Shown in pieces: positions 34,024 through 44,836 of a stretch of 64,000 bases of DNA (its first letter is position 1; every line of letters starts with the position of its first letter). Under the pieces are notes generated by a model that worked only from the letters and a program-made list of their open reading frames with translations, searched no databases and had not been told where the DNA came from. The DNA comes from Pomphorhynchus laevis. Its lineage: Eukaryota; Acanthocephala; Palaeacanthocephala; Echinorhynchida; Pomphorhynchidae. The translations under genes and the position numbers were made by a program. The stretch is from NCBI GenBank assembly GCA_012934845.2, contig WNNJ02002905.1:124001-188000 (forward strand), in the 5' to 3' direction.

Positions 34024-34285
34024 TCATCTCGCGTTTATCCAGCATAGTCCGCCTCGATTGGACTCTTTATGGGGTGAATAATGCTGTGTGGTTCAGTTGA
34101 ATGGCGGCGTGTTGGATAGGCTGTGGGGCTCAGATCCCAGCGGACCTGAGGCCGTGAAGAGAGAAGACTTTACAGTCGTTAATTTCGATGAACCTCTGAT
34201 TTGACTTATCTTTTTAACTGACATTGACATTATTTATTTACTCTACTCTGTATCATTTTATTAAGAAAATCTTTATTACTACTTT

Positions 34286-34680
34286 TTTAAACTATCATAC
34301 ACGCTACCACACATCAGCATCTACCTACTTTTGTTCTTTTTTGTTTAAATTTTTCTGTTGTTGTAAAACTACTAATTTGTAATTTGATGGACTTGTAAGT
34401 GGATGCATATCCACAATAGTCATTTTAATAAATCTTTACTATAGGTATAGGATACTTGAATTTGCAAAATTTTTAAGGAACGTGTTTGTTCACATAAGTA
34501 ACACATGCCATTTCATTTTTTCTAAATTGATTTATATTTGTAGTTTTATTAAAAAATTGAGTTTTTATGAATATAGCAGGTCAAATACTTAAGTTTGATG
34601 ATGGCGAGAATACAATATTATTTTTAAAACCTATTTAATTATTATTCGCAAAATATTAATTAATTTAAGATAGTTAAGAC
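34286..34680. other. AT-rich upstream region of the ASZ1-like gene
   Basis: AT-rich sequence after the end of D2. It may hold the promoter and 5' UTR of the following gene, but no specific element can be supported. Confidence 0.4.
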
Positions 34681-35859
34681 ATGATTGTTTCTAATGGCCG
34701 TGATTATGATAATGAAGATGAAGTCTCATCGAATGAAGCGAGTGATGATGACTGGGCAATTATTGAAGCAGAAACTTCACTCGTTAAAACTCCATCTGAA
34801 ATTTTAATATCAATGTTGCAAAATGATGATGATTCGGAAAAGATATATAGTTATATCAAAACCAATAAGCTCCATGAATTTAAACAAAATAATGGTATGA
34901 ACTTGCTCGAAACTATAGCGTATTACTGCAAGTCAAAACTCCTGACTTTTTATTTAAAAGACATTCAATTTGATGATTTCACATTAAAATCATTGATGTG
35001 CGCATGCTTGAGATCTCCGAAGACAATTAGCGATGACCGTGTTTGCTCTTGTTTAGATGTGATACTTGATGGATTAATAAAGACTAAATCAGATGCATAC
35101 AATAGCCATCAACGATTTACCGAATGTGCATCAAATCAACAAACAGTTCAATTGGCAGAAAGACCGTTAACACAGGCAATTAAACAGGGAAGGCGATTGG
35201 CAGTTGAGAAGCTTCTATCAACAAGAGATGCCACTATATGCGATGATCTGAACGAATCCGATGACTGTGGATGGACAGCGTTGGCATACGCTATGCAGAA
35301 AGGTGACCGTGGTATAGTAAATCTTCTTCTTGATTACGGAGCTAATGTAAACTTCCGCACTATTGAAAATTTTACTGCCATATCTATTTCAAGAAATCAC
35401 ACATGTCTTCGATATATGTTTCAAGGATTACTTCATAGCGACAAGTTTAAGACTAAAATAAGTCCCGGTATGTGCACAATTTTATCTGCTTTGAATTTGG
35501 AACACCTAACGGATCAATTACAACGTCAAGGGATAACAGACTTATGTGTGCTGAAACTAATGAACGATAAGTTATTATCCGATGCGGGAATTGCAATCAA
35601 GGATGAACGAACAAAATTGTGTGGTGTTTTCTCTTCTGGTGAAAGAGGACTAGATGATGACTGGCCAGAAATATTAAGAAACATTAAGTTACACTTTCGA
35701 TACTTTAAAACAATAATCTATCAACTCGGGACATTGTTTTCTTCTCACTCTTCCGTATTTTGGAATCGTAAAGATACTTTGTATACCTTAAAAATACTTG
35801 CAGAATGGATTGATGAACTATCTCAACTTCGTATAGTTTTATCAGTTATGAGCAGTTAA
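34681..35859 (+). CDS. ASZ1/GASZ-like ankyrin-repeat and SAM-domain protein (392 aa)
   Basis: Probable host gene in one open frame. The N-terminus is acidic (about residues 7-30, many D, E and S). Ankyrin-type repeats occupy roughly residues 161-195 (RPLTQAIKQGRRLAVEKLLS) and 196-229 (GWTALAYAMQKGDRGIVNLLLDYGANVN). A SAM-like domain covers about 262-316 (LSALNLEHLTDQLQRQGITD, then LKLMNDKLLSDAGI). This order is that of ASZ1/GASZ, a germline scaffold on mitochondria that helps piRNA biogenesis. Known GASZ proteins usually end in a membrane anchor; none is visible in the last 75 residues, so the anchor is lost, lies on another exon or this is a relative. A start at 34681 gives the whole acidic N-terminus. 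The 3' end is partly duplicated downstream. It is the best preserved long frame in the window. Confidence 0.72.
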   Translation: MIVSNGRDYDNEDEVSSNEASDDDWAIIEAETSLVKTPSEILISMLQNDDDSEKIYSYIKTNKLHEFKQNNGMNLLETIAYYCKSKLLTFYLKDIQFDDFTLKSLMCACLRSPKTISDDRVCSCLDVILDGLIKTKSDAYNSHQRFTECASNQQTVQLAERPLTQAIKQGRRLAVEKLLSTRDATICDDLNESDDCGWTALAYAMQKGDRGIVNLLLDYGANVNFRTIENFTAISISRNHTCLRYMFQGLLHSDKFKTKISPGMCTILSALNLEHLTDQLQRQGITDLCVLKLMNDKLLSDAGIAIKDERTKLCGVFSSGERGLDDDWPEILRNIKLHFRYFKTIIYQLGTLFSSHSSVFWNRKDTLYTLKILAEWIDELSQLRIVLSVMSS

Positions 35860-36058
35860 GTTTAAAATTTTAAATTCTTTTAAAATACTATTTCAACCTA
35901 TCACGGCGTATGAACTAATTACGAGTGTTTACATTATGTGATAAAAATACCTGCAAAATATATTGATGAAATATATAAACTTTTATACGTTTACCAGTTA
36001 TAGACAGTTAAGTTTAAAGTTTACAAGCTTTTATTATATACTACTTTAAATATCATGG
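35791..36058 (+). repeat. Old tandem duplication of the 3' end of the ASZ1-like gene
   Basis: The stretch 35791-35906 recurs at 35944-36058 with an offset of about 152-153 bp. Shared blocks are aaaatac.tgcagaat, attgatgaa, agcagttaagttta-like, and ctatttcaacctatcacgg versus ctactttaaatatcatgg. The second copy is clearly diverged and does not keep the reading frame. It spans the last codons, the stop and the 3' UTR. Confidence 0.8.
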
Positions 36059-36089
36059 TAAGTATCCTTCTTTATTATTGGACTGATTG

Positions 36090-39000
36090 CTGTTGTGTTC
36101 AAAATACATAAACAAAATAAAGATTTATAACAACAACCGATAAGAAAGAAAACAACGAAACAGCATAAAAACAGCGATCAAGTAGTACGCATATTAATAT
36201 TCTTGTAGACGACTTTTGTATCACCTTCTTCAACACTCACAGCCTAAGGTTCAGAGGAATCTGAGCCCCCGGCCGCACAATCGCGCCGCCTTCCGATTGA
36301 ACCATTCGGGGTATCTCACCCCTAAGAGACCAGTCGAGCCGGACTATGGTCAATAATCTCGAGATAAGGAGCTTGAGGAACCTTAGTCTTTGCTCTGAAG
36401 GACGTCCACTAGAGAATAAGACTAATCCTGAGATACCCCAAGTAACCCAAAGGCGTACTTGAGTTTTCCGATTAAATGACAGATGTTAGGCCCGTTTCAG
36501 AGCCAACCTATCTCTCTTCAGAATACGTTTAAATATATCCATGTCAGCTTTCGCCGACCAATTCACCGAGACGGTAGACCCCAGATATTTTTTTCGACTC
36601 GTGAAGATGAGTAGTGGTTGAAGCTGCGAAATGGAGGAGAGTTCAGAGAGTGCAATTCTCTTAAGCTTCTGTTTGGTGGCAGAGGCGTCATGAAAGACCT
36701 CCACCTGAAATTTTTCGGAGTTTAAAAAGTGATTGGATGTTGGCAACTGATCTTTTAATCTTAAAAAGGAACGTCTGATGTCCGAGACTACATCTTTGCA
36801 CCTGCGTCCTAAAAGCAGGGATGTGGTATCATCAGCGTATACCAAAAGATGATGATCACGTTTAAAGGCCTTGAATAGAACAATGGAGCTAGCAAGATAT
36901 AAGATAGAAGAAAGTGGGCAGCCTTGAGGCACACCTGTACTAAGGTAAAACTGACGTGCATGAGGGTCGGCTTCATAATTGAACCGATTGGTATACAGCA
37001 ATACCTTAACCCTGTTAAAAATTCTCACAGGCAACCCGAGGGACATGAGAGAGGATATAACGACGGGAATGGAAATCCGGTCAAATGTAGCGGAAAATCA
37101 AGAAACACAGCTACAGCAAGCTGATGACAGTTATCTTGACAAAACTGGTGCACTTCACCAATTGCTGAATGAACTGAGCGCCTTTTGACAAACCCATAAA
37201 AACTCGGTGGGATTAAATTACGCCTACTTAAATGATCCCGGATTATATGCGCAAGCGCTTTTTCGTAGATGGATATGAGGGAATTTTTAATCGATATGGG
37301 CCGCAGGTCTTTGAACATGAAACCGATTTTTTTTCTTTGATGAAAATATTCAACGACTGATGTTGATGCCGGCTGCATCGGATGGTGATGATAGCAGCAT
37401 TGTGACGTCCACTTCTCTTCATCGATCGGCTGTCAAAAGCTGACAAATCCGAGAAAAAAGTGAAGCGCCGGATTTGGAGGTGCCCAGAAGTGAACCCCAG
37501 GAGTTAAGGATATCCGCAACGGATAAATCTCTGCTCCTGAAGTCACCCCAAGGCGGGATTGGTTGGGGAGAAATGGTGGCTCTATAGTTATGCAGAGCTA
37601 GTGACTCCTCCAAGACTTTTGCAAGGCATACGCTACCGATCCACCCCGATGCCCTCTCACGCCAGCAGACAGATTTCTCTTTCCTGAATATCTTACAGAA
37701 CGAAACATGAGTGGGACTAAGACGAGCAATATCGTCCTGTCAGTTGAATTCTATATATAGAACTCCAGTATTCATTCGAGAGAAGCTGCCTAAAGGAATC
37801 AGAGAAATTGGGAAGGTGAAGCATTTTAGCCAGGACCTTGAGTTTTGTTGGAGTAGGATTGTAAATTCGACCTTTAGTCGAAAGGATTCTGGTAGCTTGC
37901 GAAGAGAGGTAGGAATTAAATTCGGTCAAACTCTCATTCCTTATCCTGGGGAAAAGTTGGATAGCTGCCTGAAAGAAGGTCACTCTTATTAAATCAAAGG
38001 GAAACCTTTTTCTAAACAACGTATCTTCCTCTAGACGCTAGCGTATTAGGTCATGAGAGGTGGTCAGCTGTTGGCGCGACTACTTAGTGTAGATGGGTTT
38101 TAACAACCTCGTATTATGTAAAATGTCGAGGAGTGAGTTTGTTCTTGAGCGATGAAAGGTTGGGGTCAGTAGTTTGTGAATAAGATAATCGCTCATGGCT
38201 CTGCGAAGTGCTGCATTGATCCAACCACCAGTTCTGTCTTTGAAGTCACCGAGTAACATGTCGTAGCCACTACCTAAAATACGGTCCACGAGGACACGGT
38301 TCTTGTGAATCTCTCCCGGTCAGATGTAGATATTTGCTAGGCTGATTCGTTTACCGTTTTTGACAAGTGCTATAACTAAACAAGACATGGCTGGACAGGA
38401 GAAGTTTAATAAGAGTAGGACCTTAAGGAACATTTAACTTATATAAGGAATAACCTTTTCATCCCAAGGTTAAAAGACCTTGGGATGACGATGAGTGGGG
38501 AGGGGTAATGTACGGAGTGAAGTGTTTGTAGATATGATTTGGGATAAATCGTGTAATGTCCTGGGGTAGACGGATAGACCGCGACTCCAAAAGTCACATC
38601 TGTATCTCTACCAAATAGAAGTCTAAGGGCAGAAGCATCTCCCAAATTCCACTGAAGGATATTCAGTGAAAAAGACTCTTGAGTACTTTCCATTGCGTTA
38701 GTGTAACCGGAGTAAGACGCCTTCCGCCTAGTCGGGACCAGAGGCTGAAAGGTCACCCTTTCCATATAGGAAAGGGTGACCTTTCCATATTCTTCACCTT
38801 TATGTTCCTAAAGGTGAAGATATTTGCCTATGGGCGATATTTTCATTTTCCCCGGTACTGGCTAAAACCAAGATTAAGTTTTTACAGGTTAACTTCATCG
38901 GGTCTACATTCTAAGAAGAACCTGTTCGTGTTTTTGATTTAGGAGCCTTCTTTAAATTGTTAACCTTCCCTGCTGGGGGTGAACGGAATGACTCTCCAGT

Positions 39001-39990
39001 TGATTTATCATTTTCTTAATCAAGTTCTCAAAGTGTACCATCAAGGCCTGATTCTTTCCTTCTATGAGTTTGTGGATTTCTGCGTCAGGCAACTTGTCTT
39101 CTTTGACTCCCGAAACAGCCTTCACAAAAGTCTTCGGTCTAGGTTTAGGGCACCTGTGCCTTTTTGATATTCTTTAAAAATTTTACATTTATTTGACCAG
39201 CCAGGTGTCTCCCAGCAGTTAGAGCAGCGTGGTTTATCCGTACATTTTCCAGAAGAATAACAGAAATCCCGCACACCCCGCACTTCTGGGGTAGGGAACA
39301 ACCCGAAGCCCAATGCCCCTACTGATGACACTTATTACAGTGGGGGCAGCTTAGAGAGTCGGTATCAATTAATGTAAAATTTAGGTTGTACCACATGAAG
39401 GGGTTTGAAGTCTAGATCGATAGGTTTTGTGCTACATCCACTTGTGCATTGCAGAAGGCCACCGGGACGGGGAATACTCTTTTTTATTATAAACCGAACG
39501 CAATATATATTAAATTCTTCATCTATTATCGATACATCTTCGTCAGAGAGGAATGTTGACATATTGTTAAATTTTAACGTAGCCATGACCGGCTTGGACG
39601 AAATAGCTGCAATTTTCGCATGCGTGTCATTGAAATATTTGATATAACTCTTGGCTAGATCTGGTGTGGCAAAAGATATTTTTATTTCAGACTCATAGTA
39701 TTTAACACAGTTGAAGAGAATTCTCTTTTTGAATTAGTCAGTAAACCCCTTAGAAATGTGTTAAAAAAGCTCTGCCTTTCCAGATGCTCTAGTAGTTTAA
39801 TAAGCGCAGAGTTAGCTAATTTTGATACCGGGTGAAGTTTCCCCTAAAGAGTGAAATTAGAAGAAGTTAAAAAACATACATTCTTTTCTGCATTTGCTGG
39901 AGAATTGAGCATTATTTTGCTTTCCTTTGATAGCTCCGACGTTGTAATGCTGCACATTTTTTGTTAATGAGTTTACGTTCTCGACTCAAT
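36090..39990 (-). mobile_element. D-family two-ORF LINE, copy D3
   Basis: Minus-strand copy reading from 39990 to 36090. ORF1 frames lie at 39586-39365 and 39331-39122, with zinc-knuckle cysteines around 39190-39330. Junction hairpins lie at 38747-38820. ORF2 starts at about 38693 (MESTQESFSLNILQWNLGDA) with endonuclease to 38080. The linker is at 38019-37717 (RIRNESLTEFNSYLSSQ). The RT is at 37378-37025 (DLRPISIKNSLISIYEKALA, GFVKRRSVHSAIGEVHQFCQD) and 37046-36486 (GVPQGCPLSSILYLASS, LLVYADDTTSLLL, KKYLGSTVSVNWSAKAD). The 3' end is near 36090-36130 (caaaataaagattt). Frame breaks are present, but almost the whole element can be followed. Confidence 0.82.
38747..38820 (-). other. Paired hairpins at the ORF1-ORF2 junction of D3
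   Basis: A perfect 17-bp stem with a five-base loop (38747-38763 with 38769-38785) is followed by a perfect 12-bp stem with a six-base loop (38791-38802 with 38809-38820). Both lie just upstream of the ORF2 start on the minus strand. Confidence 0.85.
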
Positions 39991-40019
39991 TCTAACACAC
40001 CCAATTATTCGTTCGGCAT

Positions 40020-40080
40020 AAATCCACATAGATTACCGAGCATTGTCCGCCTCGATTGGATTATTCGGGAGGAGTTGTTG
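40020..40080 (+). mobile_element. D-family RT C-terminal fragment
   Basis: A short plus-strand match (gattaccgagcattgtccgc, then ctcgattggattattcggg) to the reverse complement of 26710-26780. Too short to assign further. Confidence 0.55.
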
Positions 40081-40189
40081 TAAAACACTAACATTGGTTG
40101 TTATTTATTTATTGATTTATTTATAAATCCACATTTCTCTATCTGCACGGGAATATGCCAACAACGTCGTAAAGCTAGATAATTGATGT

Positions 40190-41620
40190 TATCTTGACAA
40201 AACTTGTGCATTTCACCTATTACAGAATAAACCTAACGACTTTTAACAAATTCATGAAAACCTGGTGGGATTAAATTTAATCTACTTAAATGATAGTGGA
40301 TTATACGCTAAGCGCTTTTTCGTAAATGGAAATGAGAAAGTTTTTAATTAAATCGGACCGCAGGTCTTTAGGACATGTAACCGGTATTGTTTGCGGTAAA
40401 AATAGTCGATGGTTAATGTTAGCTAATGTTAATGCCAGCAATATCATATGGTAATGCTAAAAGCATAGTGATGACGACGTTCTTTCTCTGACTTTCCGTT
40501 AAATCGGACAGACGCTAGAGGAGTGTGGCGAATGGATTTTGGAGGTTCCCAGAAGCGTACCCCAGGAGTTGACGATATCTGTAATCGAAAGATCTATACT
40601 CCTGAAATCGCCCAATGTAGAGATTGGCTGAGGAGAAAGAGTGCCTTCATAATTGTGATGGGATAGTAACTATTTCAAAAATTTATCGAGACCTGTGTTA
40701 CTAATTCAGCCCGCTGCTCTCTCCTTAAGAAGACTTAAGCTCTCTCCAGTCTTCTCTAAAAGAAGACTGAGATGGATTAAGACGGTCAATGTTAGACTTA
40801 TTCCTGCTCAATTCAAGTCTACGCACTAGCTTATTTATCACATTCAAAAACCGCCTATGTACTCACCTTCTCGACACAGGATTTAGATTCTTTTTGTTTT
40901 TGTTTTCGTGGTCATGTAAGCGTGCGCCGGCACGCATTGCCGTGGAAAAATAAATATTTTTTATACCTAGAACTCCAATATTCTTTGAGAGAGCTTGTCC
41001 GAAGGAAACAGAGAGATTGTCAAGGTGTAACACATTTTTGCTAGGAACTTGAGATTTATCGAGGTGGGATTGAAAATACGACCTTTATAGAAAGTCGAAA
41101 GCATCTCGGTAGCTTGCGAAGAGACGTAGAAATTATATCGGGACAAACTCGCATTTCCTACAACAGAAAAGAGTGCGATAGCGGCCCGAAAGATAGTTAC
41201 TTTGATTGGATCAAAGTGGAATCTCTTTCTTAGAAGGGCATCTTCTTCCAACCGCCAACGAAGTAGGCCGGGCGAGGTGCTTAGTTGTTGGCGCGACTGC
41301 TCAATACAGAAGGGCTCAAGTAGCTATTTTTCGTGTATCATTAGGATGTCGAGGAGAGAAGTAGTTGATGTGCAATGCAAGGTAGGGGATTGTGGTTTGT
41401 GTATAAGATAATCGTCCCTAGCTCTGCGGAGTGCTGCTTTAATCCAACGACCTGCTTTATCGTTAAAGTAATCAAGAATCATGTAATAGCCGCTACCTAT
41501 AATATGATCAAAGAGATTACGTTTCTTGTAAATATTCACAGGTCGAATATAGACATTGGCTATACTGATGCGTTTACCGTCCTTACAGTGTTATAGCTAA
41601 AAATGACAAAGGTGGACAAG
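40190..41620 (-). mobile_element. D-family LINE fragment, copy D4
   Basis: Minus-strand ORF2 remnant. The endonuclease end is at 41539-41324 (NLFDHIIGSGYYMILDYFNDKAGRW), and the linker at 41251-40967 has EEDALLRKRFHFDPIKV and SLSRYNFYVSSQATEML. RT fragments lie at about 40600-40190. An A1 LINE tail (40821-40962, plus) is inserted between the linker and the RT. It is more decayed than D1-D3. Confidence 0.75.
40821..40962 (+). mobile_element. A1 LINE 3' tail nested in D4
   Basis: About 140 bp with the usual end block (tttatcacattc, cttctcgacaca), the conserved hairpin GCGTGC-gccg-GCACGC (40919-40934) and an A/T-rich end. Sister copy D3 is continuous across the equivalent position, which shows the insertion. 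Confidence 0.82.
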
Positions 41621-41639
41621 AGTAGTTAAGTATGAGTAG

Positions 41640-41737
41640 TTAAGTAGTTAATTATTAAAGTTTGATTTAGGATTATTATGTTTTGTTTATTTTATAATTG
41701 TATTAAATACGTATACTCAGTAAGCTGATTTGATTTC
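41640..41737 (+). mobile_element. PLE 3' terminal fragment
   Basis: Matches the last about 95 bp of the PLE at 48500-48585 (attatgttttgtttatttta, then actcagtaagctgatttga). Confidence 0.7.
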
Positions 41738-43340
41738 TTTTAATATTCGCAGTCAAAGTTACTCTTGATCATGCCAATCCGTACAATGTTTTAGCTCCTG
41801 ATGATATTGTTTTAGCTCCATCTTCATTTATACTCGAGACTTTATCAAACCACTTGCCCCATTTTATTGTCGATATCTATCAGAATAGTCTTACCACTAG
41901 ATTGTGCTCGACTTGTGGAAATCTGCGATTATTGTTTATGTTCCAAAAAACCGTTGTGATTTCTTATTGTGATTATAGACCAATAAGCCTGGCGAGTTAG
42001 ATTTGCAAAGTTCTTGAAAGATTAGTCGCTCGTAGAATCTAGACTCACTTAAACACTAATGGATTCATAGCGTCTTTTCAGCACGGATTCCGTCACGGTA
42101 GATCATGTCTGTCTAATTTACTAAATGCTCGAGAAATGTGGACTGAGGCACTTAGTTTTGGCAATATAATTGAAGTAATTTTTATTGACTTTTCGAGAAC
42201 ATTCGATTGAGTTCCGCATAAAAGTTTACTTAGCTTGTCTCATTGTGAAGTTTCTTCGTTACTGTGTAGGTGGATCGGCGATTTTCTCCAAAATAGATTT
42301 TTAGAGTTAGAATTGGAAGCCATTTATCTTCCCAAAACGTGTAAATTGTGGGGTTCCGCATGGTACTGTACTCGTTCCTATTTTCTTTATTGTTTATTTT
42401 AATGAATTGCCGTTAAGAATCCAGAACCCTTGCTTGGCTTATGCGGATGACCTCAAACTTTGGTCTTTTTATATCAATGATACGTATGGTTGGTCCCTAC
42501 AATACGACCTTGATTGAATACATAAATGTAGTGTAGATGTGGGTATGAAATTGGATATTGATAAATGCGTCCATGTAAAGCTAAAAAAGTAAACCTGATC
42601 GTGAATTTCGATTAGGGGTTCATACACTTAAAGTTGTATCTGAGTGTAGTGATTTAGGTGTCATTTTGCAAAAGGCATTGAGAACTCGCTCAAATACTGA
42701 CTTTATTCATGATAAGGCAAGTAAAGCTATATATTGCGTCAAAAATACGTTTGCAAGGCTACTCCCATTGAGTTTTAAGAGACTATATTGCCCGTTGGTT
42801 CGGCCAAACATTGCATGTTGTATTCAGGTTTCATTTCCATCTACTTAAACTAAGCTCAAGAAGCTTGAGTCATTACTTCGAAGAGACTCCATATTGTGTT
42901 TTCAACCTGCGTATTCAAACGTATATCGCTTAGCTTGGTTACAGCTGCTTTCAGTGCGTCAAAGGTTGATTTGCCTAGACCTCATAACGACGGGGCAGCT
43001 GGCTCATTCCGCAGAGGGATCTCCTTCTCACAATGTAAAGATTAGTTCGTCAGCTCGTATAGACCATTCTCTATCACTATATAAATTACCACATGGCAAT
43101 GTCCCAAGCGTGGTGCGACTTTCACATCGGTCCTTAAATGTATGGAATATGCTGCTTAAAGAAATTACATGTGCATCCAGCTACTGCAGTTTCAAGCAAA
43201 AGATTCGACATTGGCTATAAAATACTGATGTGGACGATTTAAGTTATTTTAGTTATTGAATTTTTTTCTTTTCTGTGCTATGATTTTTTTTATTTCTGTG
43301 AACAGTTAAAATAGCCATTTGCGGCTAATAACTTGTGTGA
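41738..43340 (+). mobile_element. CR1-like LINE (family F), RT and 3' end
   Basis: The RT can be followed in broken frames: an ICKVLERLVARRI-like block near 42005, HGFRHGRSCLSNLLNAREMW near 42080-42140, VIFIDFSRTFD near 42175, RWIGDFLQNRFLELE, a GVPHGTVL-like block near 42350, LAYADDLKLWS near 42435, and DLGVILQKALRTRSN with CVKNTFARLLPLSFKRLYCPLVRP (42650-42840). The C-terminal frame 42894-43220 has PSHNVKISSSARIDHSLSLY, RLSHRSLNVWNML and FKQKIRHWL. The YADD box is legible. It is 5'-truncated with a PLE fragment upstream. Confidence 0.78.
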
Positions 43341-43607
43341 AATAATAATTAAAGTTAAAAAAATTTAGAGAAATATATAATTAATGTTATTAATATTGAT
43401 TTTTGGCCATAGTGCATAATTAATGTGAAATAAAAAAGTTAATTATGTAACAATTTGTTTCCTATGCGACAAATCTAATATACTGTGTTCAATATAATAT
43501 TTATCACGAACTTGATAAAATGCATATCGATTTTACATTCTTGGCTATTTATATTCTATTAACATAGTAATATTAGCATTATGCCTTTTAACATTTAATA
43601 TTTCCAC

Positions 43608-43898
43608 ATGTCGTTCACAATTTGTTCGCTAGATAATGTTATCATCAGGGAAGTCGAGTTGTTCTATTTCATTCCGACATTATCAACACAATTATCATTC
43701 ATTGCATTTTACATTTTTGTTAAAGAAATATTCACAAATTACAGACACTGTGTTGCTGTCAAATTTGCTAGTAATTTAAAAAATGAAATCGTTCATAACA
43801 GTGAAGTCATCCATTACGATTACAGATTCCTCAGATCAGTGCACTACATGACTTATTCTGCTGCGTTTTTCCTTTATGTTTCTTTGATGGGTCGATAA
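43608..43898 (+). CDS. Small hydrophobic open frame, unrecognised (96 aa)
   Basis: A frame with two hydrophobic stretches (about residues 18-42 and 83-94). It lies 156 bp upstream of the RASL10-like gene. I recognise no family. It could be chance in AT-rich DNA or an exon of unknown function. Confidence 0.2.
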   Translation: MSFTICSLDNVIIREVELFYFIPTLSTQLSFIAFYIFVKEIFTNYRHCVAVKFASNLKNEIVHNSEVIHYDYRFLRSVHYMTYSAAFFLYVSLMGR

Positions 43899-44054
43899 TG
43901 AACTAAATGTTCAGTAGATTGAATATTATTATTAGTAGGAATGAATATTCTTTTAACGAGGTCCCACAAAAGCAAAGTCAGGAATATAAATAGAAAATTT
44001 AGATATTACAGAGAAATATCATTTCATAAATAAGCACTCGTGTTTTGATCGCTA

Positions 44055-44717
44055 ATGACCCCATGCGACGTTGTTCGTGTAGCCATACTGGGTAACCAAG
44101 GAGTTGGCAAAACATCGATAATCCATCAAGCCCTTTATACTGAATTCACGGACAACTCATTCCCCACGCGTATAGCAAGTTACTACAATGTGACATTGTT
44201 TTCCAGAGAACGACTCTTCAATGTGATGCTAATAGACACACCGAGTTTTCAAGAAACCGATGAAAGTCATCAACACTTGGATCATCTGGATTGGGTTAAA
44301 GAGCACTGTTATCGTAGATGCTCGCTATTTGTTCTGGTCTACGACGTCTCTAATGATGAGACATTTACACATGTCAAGATATTGCACAATGAAATTGCAA
44401 AATGTCTTGACAACAATGAGTTCCCTGTCATTATTCTTGGAAATAAGGTTGATCTACTAGGATCTACAGTAAAACGACGAAACGACAAGATAGACAGCAA
44501 TCACTTCGCTTTGTACTTTAAACAAGATATCGCCAATTTCGCTAGAAAGGTAATGAAAGTCAAATATCTGGAATGTTCAGCGAAATATAATTGGAACATA
44601 ACAAAAGCACTAAACGAAATGGCAACTATGCTTCAAGCCTACGAGGAATATGGAATTAGAACTATGGCCTTAAAAAATCAAGCACATTTCCCTAAAAAGC
44701 CATGTACTATTTCTTAA
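44055..44717 (+). CDS. RASL10-like small GTPase (220 aa)
   Basis: Probable host gene encoding a Ras-superfamily GTPase that binds GTP and probably attaches to membrane. The P-loop is GNQGVGKT at residues 13-20. The G4 motif GNKVD is at 129-133, and G5 is ECSAK at 173-177, followed by YNWNI, a signature shared with RASL10A/B. The switch II motif is DTPS at 61-64 in place of DxAGQ, so the Ras-type catalytic Gln is absent, as in RASL10 proteins. The C-terminus KKPCTIS has a CaaX box (C217) after two lysines, which fits farnesylation. There is no intron in the frame. Start at 44055 puts the P-loop at the usual distance. A PLE copy lies about 120 bp downstream of the stop. Confidence 0.9.
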   Translation: MTPCDVVRVAILGNQGVGKTSIIHQALYTEFTDNSFPTRIASYYNVTLFSRERLFNVMLIDTPSFQETDESHQHLDHLDWVKEHCYRRCSLFVLVYDVSNDETFTHVKILHNEIAKCLDNNEFPVIILGNKVDLLGSTVKRRNDKIDSNHFALYFKQDIANFARKVMKVKYLECSAKYNWNITKALNEMATMLQAYEEYGIRTMALKNQAHFPKKPCTIS

Positions 44718-44836
44718 ATATAAAGGGATTTTACCGTTTTGGAACTTTGATTTATTAACAATAATATTTATAATAATCCCGCTTCTAAAACCAGGCAGTG
44801 CTTTCGAATCTACAATAAAGCATACCTCCGTTTATA

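Larger units (their letters stand above)
30736..34285 (+). mobile_element. D-family two-ORF LINE, copy D2
   Basis: Plus-strand copy. ORF1 starts at 30736 (frame to 31053 with KYKNRIIFHSVRFFESEIKI) and has a CCHC zinc knuckle at 31373-31414 (CNQCYAWGHWSFSC), followed by a second CGICGLGH knuckle. A junction hairpin lies at 31858-31891. ORF2 has an endonuclease remnant (31930-32270), a linker (32277-32768, HWRIEEDTLLQRRFH) and the RT: DLRPISIQNSLVSIYQKALARRIRDHL (32872-33216), LDVAVFLDFSAAFDRI (33238-33468), then VVYADDTTSLFSERW and VKYLGFTATVNWSAKADL (33490-34023). It ends in a TTTATTAAGAAAATCTTTATT-like tail near 34280. The catalytic YADD is present, but frames are broken in several places. 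Confidence 0.85.
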
